DNA of 50,702 nucleotides, from the NCBI GenBank assembly GCA_002148405.1, contig MUGG01000044.1, forward strand, positions 1-50,702, written 5' to 3'. Shown one piece after another: positions 1 to 8,404 of the stretch; within the stretch, counting starts at the first letter, position 1, and each line of letters opens with the position of its first letter. The translations under genes were made by a program, and so were the position numbers. This DNA comes from Alkalinema sp. CACIAM 70d. Lineage in GTDB: Bacteria > Cyanobacteriota > Cyanobacteriia > Leptolyngbyales > Leptolyngbyaceae. A model generated the notes under the pieces. It searched no databases. It saw nothing but the letters and a program-made list of their open reading frames with translations, and was not told the DNA's origin.

Positions 1-119
1 CTCCCAAAATGGGAGAGGGATTTAGGGTGAGGGCAAAATACCAAGGACTCATGAGCCATTTAGGACTGCTATAGATAGAATTAATGTAGTCGTTTTTAGG
101 TATTATTTCTGCAATAAAA

Positions 120-143
120 AACGATCGAGGATTCCCGATCGTT
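120..143. terminator. Hairpin between CGATCG arms, likely terminator
   Basis: Inverted repeat AACGATCG ... CGATCGTT with an 8-base loop. Read on the minus strand, the stem is followed by a T-rich run (TTTTTATT), as expected for an intrinsic terminator of the leftward gene ending at 200. The plus side is also T-rich (ATTTTATTTT), so it could work both ways. Confidence 0.6.
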
Positions 144-199
144 AATACATTTTATTTTCTAGAATATTGCGTGAACTATCTGCAATTAACTCCCAAAAG

Positions 200-691
200 C
201 TAATAGACCCATTCTACGGAAGTGATTTTTGCGCTGGCTCCCGGTCTCGATCGGGTGGTGGCAAAGGGTAAAGTCGTTCCAGGTTGAAAGCTTCCCTGCT
301 GTGTAATGAAGCTGGTATTGATTTCCTTGCCGTTACGATCAACGATCGTGTAGTTGATCGTAAATCGTTTGACGAGATGTCCTGTTTGATTGACGACTTC
401 CCCTTGTAGGTTTTCTCCGTTGTAACTTAATCGACGAACTTGCATTTTTGCAGCTTCCTCCATTGTTGAAGATGCAGGACGGGTGGGATTGCAGAGGCGA
501 TCGAGGTTGACCCATTGGCCCGTAGGACTTTGCATAAAGCAGAAGGACTCGAGGCTGGTGCTCAAGGCTGGAGGCACGGGAGCCATTCCGCAGGCAGTCA
601 CGATCGCGCCACTGATCCAGCCAAACGTTCCATACAATCGCCCTGTCGATCGTTCCAGAGATCGTTCCAAAGCATGATTCTTCAATAACAT
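200..691 (-). CDS. Hypothetical exported protein, possible lipoprotein
   Basis: 163-residue protein that I do not recognise. An N-terminal hydrophobic stretch (about residues 20-38) ends in a lipobox-like VTAC, so it may be a lipoprotein, although the N-terminal charged region before it is long. The rest is soluble and ends in a beta-rich segment (residues about 85-163) that looks like a small beta-sandwich of the FxxG-type extracellular domains; this fold guess is inference. The start at 691 is supported by GGGAGG nine bases upstream. It reads in the same direction as the next exported hypothetical gene, 315 bases away, so the two are probably transcribed separately. The arginine/serine-rich start (LERSLERS) is encoded by GATCG repeats, which suggests that the N-terminus was extended by repeat growth. 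Confidence 0.6.
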   Translation of the reverse strand: MLLKNHALERSLERSTGRLYGTFGWISGAIVTACGMAPVPPALSTSLESFCFMQSPTGQWVNLDRLCNPTRPASSTMEEAAKMQVRRLSYNGENLQGEVVNQTGHLVKRFTINYTIVDRNGKEINTSFITQQGSFQPGTTLPFATTRSRPGASAKITSVEWVY

Positions 692-1006
692 GACCGAATC
701 CTCCCGTTAAACACAGCTCATCAAGTAGCATGAATCAATGACTGCTATATTGTTTTCTTAATTACTTTCTACATCGTTTGCCACATCAGTCACTAGATTG
801 TCGATCGCGGCATCAGTGAGAAAAGGGGCAAGAATCCTCACCCCTTGTATCGATCGAAGACCTCTAGTCGATCGAAAACTTTTACAACATCTCATACATT
901 GCTGTAACAAACTGCTCTGAATCAGAATAAAAATGCATACAACCTACTCAGGAATTATTTAAGTCAACTCGTAATTCTGGGAAAATCATAACTCTTAGAA
1001 TTACGC
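692..1006. other. Intergenic stretch, no gene seen
   Basis: 315 bases between two leftward genes. It is AT-rich with scattered CGATCG sites. It must hold the promoter of the 200-691 gene, but I see no clear -35/-10 pair, no conserved hairpin and no plausible small ORF. Confidence 0.5.
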
Positions 1007-1645
1007 TTAAGGATCACACTTTTGGCCGTTGGGTTTGGTGCAGAGTGGCCCCAACTTCACTGCCCGTCCTGCAATTTGTCGCGTCACAAAAGCTAATGGG
1101 CCTGCTTTATGTTCTCCATTAAACGGTGTGGGCTTGGTCACATCAAACCCGCAGGCTTGAGCATCTTTGGGATTGTTAAACCAGAAACCTAGGTGGAAGG
1201 TATTGACTGGGCCACGGGTTCCCGACGTGTCAATCCCAAAAATTTGATCTAAAAAGATCGTCTTCAGCGAAGTTGCGCCTGCTTCCAAATCCGATTGGTA
1301 CCAAGCCAACCCAAAGTTTTTAAAGTTAGGATCGCGAGCTCCATCAGGCAACTGCGGCGTACTTTCGATCGAAAACAGATCAAACTTAACCCCTTCCTTA
1401 AATCCTTCCAGTTGAATATTTAAGTGATCGTTTAATTCGCCCCGCACAACGGTGACTCTGACTTTGGGCTTCAGTCCAGGTTTGGCTAAACAGGGAACAA
1501 ACTGGCCAACGGGATACATCTCAAATTGGGTAGACTGCACTTCAGCCTTGGCTTGCAACGGGTAGAGGATCGATAACGTTGCCATCATCAAGCTGCCAAC
1601 AACTGCCGTTCCACGAACACAAGATTGAATCAACTGACGAACCAT
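1007..1645 (-). CDS. Hypothetical exported protein
   Basis: 212-residue protein with a clear Sec signal peptide: positively charged start, hydrophobic core at about residues 13-30, and an AKA-type cleavage site near residue 34. The mature part (about 178 residues) is rich in aromatic and Gly/Pro residues and has four cysteines (CLAKPG, ACGFD, CTKPNG and a final CDP), which suggests disulfides in the periplasm or outside the cell. GGAGG lies five bases before the ATG, fixing the start. I do not recognise the family and assign no function. It stands alone, with divergent GATCG-rich DNA upstream. Confidence 0.7.
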   Translation of the reverse strand: MVRQLIQSCVRGTAVVGSLMMATLSILYPLQAKAEVQSTQFEMYPVGQFVPCLAKPGLKPKVRVTVVRGELNDHLNIQLEGFKEGVKFDLFSIESTPQLPDGARDPNFKNFGLAWYQSDLEAGATSLKTIFLDQIFGIDTSGTRGPVNTFHLGFWFNNPKDAQACGFDVTKPTPFNGEHKAGPLAFVTRQIAGRAVKLGPLCTKPNGQKCDP

Positions 1646-1952
1646 AGCAACCTCCAGAATAGGAAACCTTCAATTCGGGGGTGAATTCAAGGTGCTGAAA
1701 CATGACACGTTGGAGATCGATCGGTTATGCAGGTCGATCGCTCGATCGACGATGCAATTTCTCAAAAATCTGGGATTCATCTACGGATCCTTTAGCCAAT
1801 CCTAGGCGCTGTAGGACTCCCAGCTTCCTCACAAACTCCTCAAAGTTTTCCGCTAGGGTGACAATATTCGATCGACCCTCCTTCCTTGGACCCATCACCT
1901 TCGATCGCAGGCTTGTCTAGTCCCCGATCGACCATCCTCCGTGCTGAGCACC
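1646..1952. other. GATCG-rich divergent intergenic region
   Basis: About 300 bases between a leftward exported protein gene and the rightward ABC ATPase gene. It is studded with GATCG units, including four GATC within about 40 bases near 1715-1755. An open frame at 1702-1920 exists, but it is Arg/Ser-rich, has no RBS and looks like a by-product of the repeats, so I do not call it. Confidence 0.5.
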
Positions 1953-2717
1953 ATGACCATGATTTGGAACGCGCAGAAAGCCCTAAAACCTTATACATAC
2001 CGATCGGCCCCCCTTGGCGTTAGCTTCCATGTCCATGCTTTGACCAAAATCTATCGTATGGGTGAAGTAGAAGTGTATGCCTTGCGATCGGTGGACTTGG
2101 ATCTCTACGATGGTGAATTTGTCGTGATTCTTGGGCCATCGGGGAGCGGCAAATCAACATTGCTGAATATTCTCGGCGGATTGGATATCGCCACCACGGG
2201 GCATGTTTTCTTCCACGATCGGGATTTGACCAACGCCAAGGATGCAGAACTCACCCGATTTCGGCGGGATTGTGTCGGGTTTATTTTTCAGTTTTATAAC
2301 TTAATTCCTAGTTTAACAGCGCGGGAAAATGTGGCCCTAGTCACGGAGATCGTCCGACATCCGATGCGTCCGGAAGTAGCTCTCGCCCTAGTGGGATTGA
2401 GCGATCGTCTCGATCACTTCCCGGCGCAAATGTCCGGGGGGGAACAGCAACGGGTGGCCATTGCCCGCGCGATCGCCAAGCGGCCTGAGGTTTTGCTCTG
2501 TGATGAACCCACGGGAGCCTTGGACTATCAAACGGGCAAACTGGTACTGGAAGCGTTGGCCAAGGTGAATCAAGAACTGAAAACCACCACCGTTGTCATT
2601 ACCCACAATGCCGGAATTGCAGCCATGGCCGATCGGGTGGTCACCATGCGCAGCGGCGAAATCACCCACATCCAAGTGAATTCTCACAAGGTTTCACCCG
2701 CCGAGTTGGAATGGTAA
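1953..2717 (+). CDS. ABC transporter ATP-binding protein (MacB/LolD type)
   Basis: Cytoplasmic ATPase subunit of a type VII (MacB/FtsX-like) ABC exporter. All ATPase motifs are present: Walker [11 protein letters not shown]-loop FIFQFYNL, signature [14 protein letters not shown], Walker [13 protein letters not shown] and H-loop VVITHNAG. The [16 protein letters not shown] string and the DEPTGALD motif are typical of the LolD/MacB subfamily. The frame is open from a GTG at 1941; I use the ATG at 1953 because no Shine-Dalgarno decides it and homology begins only about 25 residues later. The partner permease is most likely the FtsX-type protein at 4606-6969, which lies on the same strand but is separated by a stress protein, a reverse pdxH and a small membrane protein. 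No membrane-fusion protein gene is nearby. The substrate is unknown. Confidence 0.9.
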   Translation: MTMIWNAQKALKPYTYRSAPLGVSFHVHALTKIYRMGEVEVYALRSVDLDLYDGEFVVILGPSGSGKSTLLNILGGLDIATTGHVFFHDRDLTNAKDAELTRFRRDCVGFIFQFYNLIPSLTARENVALVTEIVRHPMRPEVALALVGLSDRLDHFPAQMSGGEQQRVAIARAIAKRPEVLLCDEPTGALDYQTGKLVLEALAKVNQELKTTTVVITHNAGIAAMADRVVTMRSGEITHIQVNSHKVSPAELEW

Positions 2718-2820
2718 TCTCCATTGCAATCAATTTATTTAATTTTGAACATCACAATTCCATTTTCTTTAAAGTCAGATCTAGAATTTTCAATTTTGTT
2801 GTTGTTGCTGTGGGTATGCC

Positions 2821-3315
2821 ATGTTTAAAAGAATTTTAGTGGCCTTGGATCATTCTTCGCTAGCCGATCGTGTCCTGGCTCAGGCAATGACGATCGCTCA
2901 GGCAAACCAGGCAGAACTCCTGCTATTGCATGTGTTATCCGGCGAAGAGGAAGACAGCCCCTTACCCATTCCGCCGGGAGCCGAAAAGATCTACTGGGCA
3001 CCGGGTACTGGATTTAACCTAGAGATTTGGCGGAAGCAGTGGGAAACCTACGAACAGGAATGTCTCGACCAACTACAGCAACGATCGACCTTGGCACAAG
3101 CGACGGGCATTGCCACGGGCGTCAAACAAATTGCAGGTAGTCCGGGACGCGGTATTTGCTATCAAGCCAAGATTTGGGGTGCGGATCTCATTGTCACAGG
3201 GCATCGAGAGCAGTCCGGTTTACAAGAACTCCTGCTCGGCAGCGTCAGCAATTACATTCTGCACCATGCGCCCTGTGCGGTTTTGACGGTGAAGACAGTC
3301 ATGGATCAGGACTAA
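2821..3315 (+). CDS. Universal stress protein (UspA family)
   Basis: 164-residue single-domain Usp. It starts with the typical MFKRILVALDHSS strand and ends with the nucleotide-binding signature: DLIVTGHREQSGLQELLLGSVS matches the G-2x-G-9x-G-S/T consensus (GHREQSG ... GSVS) of ATP-binding members, followed by VLHHAPCAVLTV-like residues. An extra loop of about 25 residues (around residues 45-75) is common in cyanobacterial members. Length is normal. It lies about 100 bases after the ABC ATPase gene, in the same direction, and converges on pdxH with an 18-base gap. Role inferred from family: stress or growth-arrest survival, probably ATP/ADP-binding. The exact partner cannot be read from sequence. 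Confidence 0.9.
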   Translation: MFKRILVALDHSSLADRVLAQAMTIAQANQAELLLLHVLSGEEEDSPLPIPPGAEKIYWAPGTGFNLEIWRKQWETYEQECLDQLQQRSTLAQATGIATGVKQIAGSPGRGICYQAKIWGADLIVTGHREQSGLQELLLGSVSNYILHHAPCAVLTVKTVMDQD

Positions 3316-3333
3316 ACAAGGCTCGGATAGCCC

Positions 3334-3984
3334 TTAAGGCGCAAGACGCTGAATCTCCCAGCCCTCCGGTTCCTGCGGGGTATGCTGGCGCGTGTAAAGA
3401 AAGCGATCGTGGAGCCGATTCGGTCGCCCTTGCCAAAATTCAAAGCTCTGGGGCACAATGCGATATCCCCCCCAAAAGGACGGAACCGGAATTTCCTGGT
3501 GCATAAATTTTCGTTGCATTTCATCCAGTTTCATTTCCAGCAATTGCCGGGAAGAAATAATGCTACTTTGCTGGGAACACCAAGCCCCTAACTGGTTACC
3601 TCGGGGGCGAGTGGCAAAGTATTTTAAGGATTCTGCGGTGGGTACTTTGACGGCATGGCCCATAACTTGCACTTGCCGTTCCAGCGCCAACCAAAGAAAC
3701 AACACGGCAACCTGGGAATTTTCCTGAATCTGTTGGGCCTTGCGACTTTCATAATTGGTAAAGAATACCAACCCCTGCCGATCGAAATATTTCAACAATA
3801 CGGTACGAACAGACGGTGCCGCACTGGCCGAAGCCGTCGCCAATACCATGGCATTGGGTTCCAACAAATCGGCATTACAGGCTTGCTGAAACCACAGTTC
3901 AAATTGGTCAAAGGGATTGGGCTTCAGCGTCTCGCGATTCAACCCGGCCTGCGCATATTCCTGCCGTAACTTTCCAAGATCCAT
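3334..3984 (-). CDS. pdxH: Pyridoxamine/pyridoxine 5'-phosphate oxidase
   Basis: 216 residues, the usual length for PdxH. This FMN-dependent cytosolic enzyme oxidises PNP or PMP to pyridoxal 5'-phosphate in the B6 salvage/final step. Diagnostic segments are the N-terminal LGKLRQEYAQAGL, the FMN-binding region SVRTVLLKYFDRQGLVFFTNYESRKAQQI, ALERQVQVMGHAVKV, YFATRPRGNQLGAWCSQQSSII and the C-terminal PVPSFWGGYRIVPQSFEFWQGRPNRLHDRFLY, including the substrate-binding RLHDR. It is complete and intact. It sits on the opposite strand between the two halves of the ABC transporter, so it is probably a single-gene unit. Confidence 0.95.
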   Translation of the reverse strand: MDLGKLRQEYAQAGLNRETLKPNPFDQFELWFQQACNADLLEPNAMVLATASASAAPSVRTVLLKYFDRQGLVFFTNYESRKAQQIQENSQVAVLFLWLALERQVQVMGHAVKVPTAESLKYFATRPRGNQLGAWCSQQSSIISSRQLLEMKLDEMQRKFMHQEIPVPSFWGGYRIVPQSFEFWQGRPNRLHDRFLYTRQHTPQEPEGWEIQRLAP

Positions 3985-4098
3985 AAGGTCAGCACTTCCT
4001 CACAACTTCCTCATCTAGTTTTAGCAAACTTGTTCATAGCAAGTTCTTGGACATGTTGCATTATTTGAACAAGCCTTAAATTCCAGGAGTAAAATATT

Positions 4099-4566
4099 AT
4101 GGATAATTTATCAATTAGACAACTTTATCGACTCAGGAGTGGACTGATTCTCTTAGCTATTACGTTCGCAATTACAGCAATTATTTCAGGCTTCTATATC
4201 CTGACAAAAACATCCTTAATATCAGTGGATGCACCCAGTTTTTTTAAGCTTTCCTTTGATTGTTCGCTGTTTGGTAGCCTATTTAGCTTTGGAGGAGCAA
4301 TTTTTGTCACCCAGACTATCCAGTTGCGCCAACTCAAGCGACAAATAATCTTCCATGAACAGTGCCCCTTCATGGGTGTTTATCAACCCTCGCAGACTCC
4401 CTTATTACAAAAGCATCAACCGGGCAATCCATTCGTGTGTATGAAATGCCCGTTGGGAATCGATCGAACGGGCGATCGCGCTAGTGGATTGATTCATACC
4501 TGTAAAGTCTACGAACAATTACACTATGAGTGGGAAATCTCTCAAGCGAACGCATCGTCTAATTAA
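4099..4566 (+). CDS. Small membrane protein with C-terminal cysteine cluster
   Basis: 155 residues, family not recognised. Two hydrophobic segments (about residues 15-35 and 53-73) form a hairpin. They are followed by a soluble tail with CPF, CMKCPLG and HTCKVY, four cysteines that could bind a metal or a cofactor (inference). AGGAG sits about 10 bases before the ATG. The gene is 39 bases upstream of the FtsX-type permease gene in the same direction, so the two are likely co-transcribed and it may be an accessory of that exporter. Confidence 0.7.
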   Translation: MDNLSIRQLYRLRSGLILLAITFAITAIISGFYILTKTSLISVDAPSFFKLSFDCSLFGSLFSFGGAIFVTQTIQLRQLKRQIIFHEQCPFMGVYQPSQTPLLQKHQPGNPFVCMKCPLGIDRTGDRASGLIHTCKVYEQLHYEWEISQANASSN

Positions 4567-4605
4567 TCTCTGCAAAGTCCCGCAAGGCAGTCAAGCAATT
4601 CACCT

Positions 4606-6969
4606 ATGAAGCCTTTAGATCGGAAACTTTGGCGAGATTTATTGCATTTGTGGGGACAGATTGGAGCGATCGCCCTAATTGTTGCCTGTGGTATTGCAAT
4701 CTTTGTCCTGATGCAGACTAACTATGAATCGCTGAAAGTCTCCCAGGCCCGTTATTACGAACAATATCGCTTTGCCGAGGTCTTTAGCAGCCTCAAACGC
4801 GCCCCCAATGCCCTCACAGCCCAAATCGAAGCCATTCCCGGAGTTGCCCAGGTGCAAACGCGGGTGGTTGTCCCCGTTACGCTGGATGTTCCCAACCAAA
4901 CGGAACCCGTCACCGGACGCTTAGTATCCATTCCCGATCGGCCAGTTCCCATGCTGAACGATCTCTACCTCGCCCAAGGCCGCTACATCGAAGCCGATCG
5001 CTCCGATGAAGTATTAGTTAGCGAAACCTTTGCTAAGGCTAATCATCTGCAATTGGGGGATGCCCTGGGTGCCGTGATTAACGGGCGGTGGCAACGGTTG
5101 CGGATTGTTGGCATGGTGCTGTCCCCGGAATATATCTATGAAATTCGGCCCGGTGATTTCTTCCCGGACAACCAGCGGTTTGGGGTGCTGTGGCTGGGGC
5201 GTAAGGCGCTGGGAACGGCGTTTAACCTAGATGGGGCGTTTAATGATGTCGCACTTTCGCTCATGCCTAATACCAACGTGGCGGAAGTGATTTTTCAGTT
5301 AGATCGCCTGCTGGAACCCTACGGTGGTCTAGGAGCCTACGATCGCGAGGATCAAATATCCAACCGCTTTGTCTCCGATGAAATTATTCAACTGCGCGCC
5401 CATGCTCAAATTTTGCCCGTCATTTTCCTAGGCGTTGCCGCTTTTTTATTAAACATTGTGCTGTCTCGGTTGATTCAAACCCAACGGGATCAAATTGCCG
5501 TGCTGAAAGCCTTTGGCTACAGTAACCGCACGATCGGTTGGCATTTTCTGAAATTTGTCTTGGTCATTGTCTTTTTAGGGGGCAGTTTAGGCATTGGGGT
5601 GGGTCTGTGGCTGGGATCGGGGCTGACGCAGCTTTACGGCCAGTTCTATCATTTCCCTGTCCTGCATTATGAGATGCAGCCGGGAATGATACTGACAGCT
5701 GTATTGATCAGTGGTGGAGCAGGGATCGTGGGAGCCGTGGGGGCGGTGCGGCGGGCGATCGCCCTGCCCCCCGCTGAGGCCATGCGTCCAGAACCCCCGG
5801 CCCAATTTCGTCGCACGCTGATGGAACGATTGGGGTTACAAGCGTTTTTGTCTCCCGTGGGCCGCATTATTTTACGGAATTTAGAACGTAAACCTTGGCA
5901 GGCGATTTTATCGATCGTGGGTATTGCCCTAGCCGTTGCATTACTGGTTTCCGGTCGCTTTGGCCATGATGTCATGAATTACTTAATCGATGTGCAATTT
6001 AACCGAATGCAGCGGGATGATGTGACGATCGTGTTTAATGAACCGAGATCGAGCCGTGTGCAGGAGGAAGTGGCGCATCTACCTGGGGTGTTGTATGCCG
6101 AGCCCTTCCGCAGTGTTGCCGCCCGCCTGCGGTTTGAGCATCGCGCCCACAAAATTGGCATTATGGGTTTAAAAACACCAGGGGAATTACGAAACTTACT
6201 CGATCAACAACTCAATCCCATTCGTCTCCCGATCGAAGGTTTAGTCATCACAGATCACCTTGCAATGATGCTAGGTATTACACCAGGAGAAACGCTGACG
6301 GTAGAAGTTTTGGAGGGCGATCGACCGATTCGGCAAGTCCCTTTGGTCGGTGTTGTGGATGAAATGGTGGGGGTGGCAGCCTATATGGATATCCATGCCC
6401 TAAATCGCCTCATGCAGGAGGGGGATACCATTTCCGGAGCCTTCCTCGCGGTTGATCACCTATCCCTCGATCGCCTCTATCAAACGCTGAAACGCACCCC
6501 TGCCGTCGCGGGAGTGGCGCTGCGCCAAGCAGTGATTAACCAATTCCAAAAAACGATCGCCGAAAGCCAAGGCATTGCTACCACCATTCAAGTGGTTTTT
6601 GCCTGCATTATTGCCTTTGGGGTGGTTTACAATGCGGCGCGCATTGCTCTATCCGAACGGGGACGAGAACTCGCAACGCTGCGTATTATTGGTTTTTCGC
6701 GGGCGCAAATTGCCATTATTTTACTAGGAGAACAGGCTGTATTAACGATCGTGGCGATTCCGATCGGAATGCTGTTCGGCTATGGCATAGTAGCGTTAAT
6801 GGTTGTGGCCTACCGTTCCGAACTCTACCGTCTACCCCTTGTCGTCAGCCAGCAAACCTATGCCTTTGCTTTTGTAGTCATTGCGATCGCCGCTGTGGTA
6901 TCGGGTTTGATTGTCCGTCGGCAGCTCGATCGGCTAGATTTAGTGGCAGTCCTAAAAACTAGAGAGTAA
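4606..6969 (+). CDS. ABC transporter permease, double FtsX domain
   Basis: 787 residues. An N-terminal membrane segment (about 18-38) is followed by a periplasmic MacB-PCD-like domain (about 40-265), three membrane helices of the first FtsX domain (about 268-385), a short linker, then a fifth helix (about 432-450), a second periplasmic domain (about 450-650) and the last three helices (about 655-780). This duplicated layout (4+4 helices) matches the DevC/YbbP/LolC-like long permeases. The FtsX hallmark DQIAVLKAFGYSNRTIGWHFL and its repeat RELATLRIIGFSRAQIAIILL are coupling-helix regions that contact the ATPase. The likely ATPase partner is at 1953-2717. Substrate unknown; an envelope lipid or peptide exporter role is inferred from the family. 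It is followed 18 bases later by a small cytosolic protein gene, likely in the same operon. Confidence 0.9.
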   Translation: MKPLDRKLWRDLLHLWGQIGAIALIVACGIAIFVLMQTNYESLKVSQARYYEQYRFAEVFSSLKRAPNALTAQIEAIPGVAQVQTRVVVPVTLDVPNQTEPVTGRLVSIPDRPVPMLNDLYLAQGRYIEADRSDEVLVSETFAKANHLQLGDALGAVINGRWQRLRIVGMVLSPEYIYEIRPGDFFPDNQRFGVLWLGRKALGTAFNLDGAFNDVALSLMPNTNVAEVIFQLDRLLEPYGGLGAYDREDQISNRFVSDEIIQLRAHAQILPVIFLGVAAFLLNIVLSRLIQTQRDQIAVLKAFGYSNRTIGWHFLKFVLVIVFLGGSLGIGVGLWLGSGLTQLYGQFYHFPVLHYEMQPGMILTAVLISGGAGIVGAVGAVRRAIALPPAEAMRPEPPAQFRRTLMERLGLQAFLSPVGRIILRNLERKPWQAILSIVGIALAVALLVSGRFGHDVMNYLIDVQFNRMQRDDVTIVFNEPRSSRVQEEVAHLPGVLYAEPFRSVAARLRFEHRAHKIGIMGLKTPGELRNLLDQQLNPIRLPIEGLVITDHLAMMLGITPGETLTVEVLEGDRPIRQVPLVGVVDEMVGVAAYMDIHALNRLMQEGDTISGAFLAVDHLSLDRLYQTLKRTPAVAGVALRQAVINQFQKTIAESQGIATTIQVVFACIIAFGVVYNAARIALSERGRELATLRIIGFSRAQIAIILLGEQAVLTIVAIPIGMLFGYGIVALMVVAYRSELYRLPLVVSQQTYAFAFVVIAIAAVVSGLIVRRQLDRLDLVAVLKTRE

Positions 6970-6987
6970 TCCAGAATTATTGACATC

Positions 6988-7551
6988 ATGGCGAGAAAAT
7001 CAAAGGAATTTGGGGATCTGCTTTATAACCAAACCGCCCAACAACGCCGAGATCGATCGATGCAACGCTTAGCCAAGCGGGTCAAACAATCCTCCCTCAA
7101 CGTTTCTGAAGTGCAGGTTGATCCCCAGGGCGAGATCAAGATGTCTACTGTGCTGGAACAGTTTGTTGATCCCTATTGGCCGGAGGCTAGAACCCATCAG
7201 GAACGGATCTTTTTACTTAATATTGCCGTATCTGCTTGGAACATGGCACTTTTAGAGGAAAACGAGCGTCTAGAGCAGGTCAATAGCCTCGTATCTCAAC
7301 TTTCTCCCGATCCCAGTAATCCTGTAGCTGATGAAATACGGGAAATGTTCATGGAATTAATTGAACGGCAACAGACTCTGTTCTCCACCATTGATCGACT
7401 CATCGTTGACTTTGAACTGGATGAAAACCGTTACGGTGCTAACCTCTCAGTCGTCTCAACCCCTGCGAACCCTATTTCTCCAGAGACTCCTGCGGATGGC
7501 CCAGCGGACGACCAACCTCCGATCGAACCCGAGGGTCAGCAAGACAGTTAA
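6988..7551 (+). CDS. Conserved hypothetical cytosolic protein
   Basis: 187 residues with no signal peptide or membrane segment. The first 45 residues are very basic and polar (RKSKEFGDLLYNQTAQQRRDR). The centre (about 55-150) is predicted helical with an aromatic-rich start (DPYWPEARTHQERIFLLNIAVSAWNMALLEE), and the last 35 residues are Pro/Glu/Asp-rich and probably disordered. The arrangement resembles small cyanobacterial proteins of unknown function. The gene starts 18 bases after the permease stop and is likely translated from the same mRNA. No function assigned. Confidence 0.7.
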   Translation: MARKSKEFGDLLYNQTAQQRRDRSMQRLAKRVKQSSLNVSEVQVDPQGEIKMSTVLEQFVDPYWPEARTHQERIFLLNIAVSAWNMALLEENERLEQVNSLVSQLSPDPSNPVADEIREMFMELIERQQTLFSTIDRLIVDFELDENRYGANLSVVSTPANPISPETPADGPADDQPPIEPEGQQDS

Positions 7552-7646
7552 GCTCAATGAAGGAACATCGTCCATCCCAAACTAGACAAGCTAGAGTAGA
7601 GCCAATCTCATTGCTCTAAAATGCTTCATTCGAGAGGAAATACTTG

Positions 7647-8092
7647 ATGAATCGTCGTGAGTTTGTTAGTTGGGTTGGATTAGGTTGGATCGCCAGTTCG
7701 CTACCAGTGGCGATCGCGGCCTGCTCTTCCGAGCCATCCGCGTCCACAGCACCTTCTACGGGTTCCAGCCAGTTGCCCCCACCCCCGCCACCACCAACGC
7801 GATCGCGATCGGGGATGCAGCAGATCTAGACAAAGCAGGCTTTATCAAAGGGCAAGCAGGCGATAAACCCGTTGTTGCTGTGAAGGTCAAAGATAAGGTG
7901 ACTGCGGTTAATCCCACTTGTACCCACAAAGGTTGCGTGGTGGATTGGAAGGCTGATCAGCAGAAGTTTGTTTGTCCCTGCCACGGAGCCACCTTTGCTG
8001 CTGATGGAAGTGAACCCACCAAGCCCGCAGGTAAACCTCTGGCGACCTATACCGTCAAAGTGGAAGGCGGTAAGGTTTTGGTAGAAACCTAA
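7647..8092 (+). pseudogene. Rieske 2Fe-2S protein gene, interrupted by one frameshift
   Basis: The first part encodes a twin-arginine-type export signal (MNRREFVSWVG ... PVAIAAC) and a Ser/Pro linker. It is read from ATG 7647, with AGAGGA eight bases upstream, and runs into a stop at about 7829. The rest of the protein continues in the -1 frame: DLDKAGFIKGQ ... then the cluster ligands CTHKGC and CPCHGATF, ending at 8092. The switch falls within the C-rich stretch at about 7775-7800 (CCCCCACCCCCGCC). Joined, the product would be a normal exported Rieske protein of about 148 residues, an electron carrier on the outer face of the membrane. The domain itself looks undamaged. A lost base in the C tract (mutation or sequencing error) is most likely; contingency or recoding is possible. 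Confidence 0.8.
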
Positions 8093-8118
8093 TTTCCATC
8101 TCCTGATAGCAGTGTTGA

Positions 8119-8290
8119 ATTAAACGTCGATCGCGCGTATTCAATCCCTAAATCCCCCTTATTAAGGGGGAATTTGAGTATATTTTCTCCTTTACTTACC
8201 TTTATCCTATTTTTCCTCTATTTCTCTTGTTCCTTCTTGATTAAGGGGGACTAGGGGGGATGGGATTGGTAGCAATGGTGGGTCAATTTG
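8119..8290. repeat. Copy of dispersed palindromic repeat, split by AT-rich insert
   Basis: Left part: TCCCTAAATCCCCCTT ATTAAGGGGG (8145-8170). Right part: AAGGGGGACTAGGGGGGAT (about 8244-8262), followed by a tail related to that of the full copy at 24135-24276. The parts are separated by about 70 bases of AT-rich DNA. It is one of about five copies in the window and lies between two convergent genes. Confidence 0.6.
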
Positions 8291-8353
8291 GTTTAACGAT
8301 CGCTAGAGCTATACCCTGCAACGGTAGAAAACCGCTGGGACTGGGTAGCCGCC

Positions 8354-8404
8354 TTAGCGCAGTTGAAAGATTAACGCAGTTGAAAGATTAGCGCAGTTGG
8401 AAAA
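8354..8404. repeat. 17-bp tandem repeat x3 spanning a stop codon
   Basis: Units TTAGCGCAGTTGAAAGA, TTAACGCAGTTGAAAGA and TTAGCGCAGTTGGAAAA follow each other without spacing at 8354, 8371 and 8388. The third unit carries the stop codon (TTA on this strand) and the last codons of the beta-propeller gene. The other two lie in its 3' flank, each with a stop copy in register. Confidence 0.9.

Noticed and set aside
1702..1920. 72-residue Arg/Ser-rich frame
   Set aside because: Created by GATCG repeats, no RBS, no homology by eye.
7775..7800. Programmed -1 frameshift in the Rieske gene
   Set aside because: The C-rich tract does not contain a proper X-XXY-YYZ heptamer in the zero frame and no downstream pseudoknot was found; a lost base is more likely.
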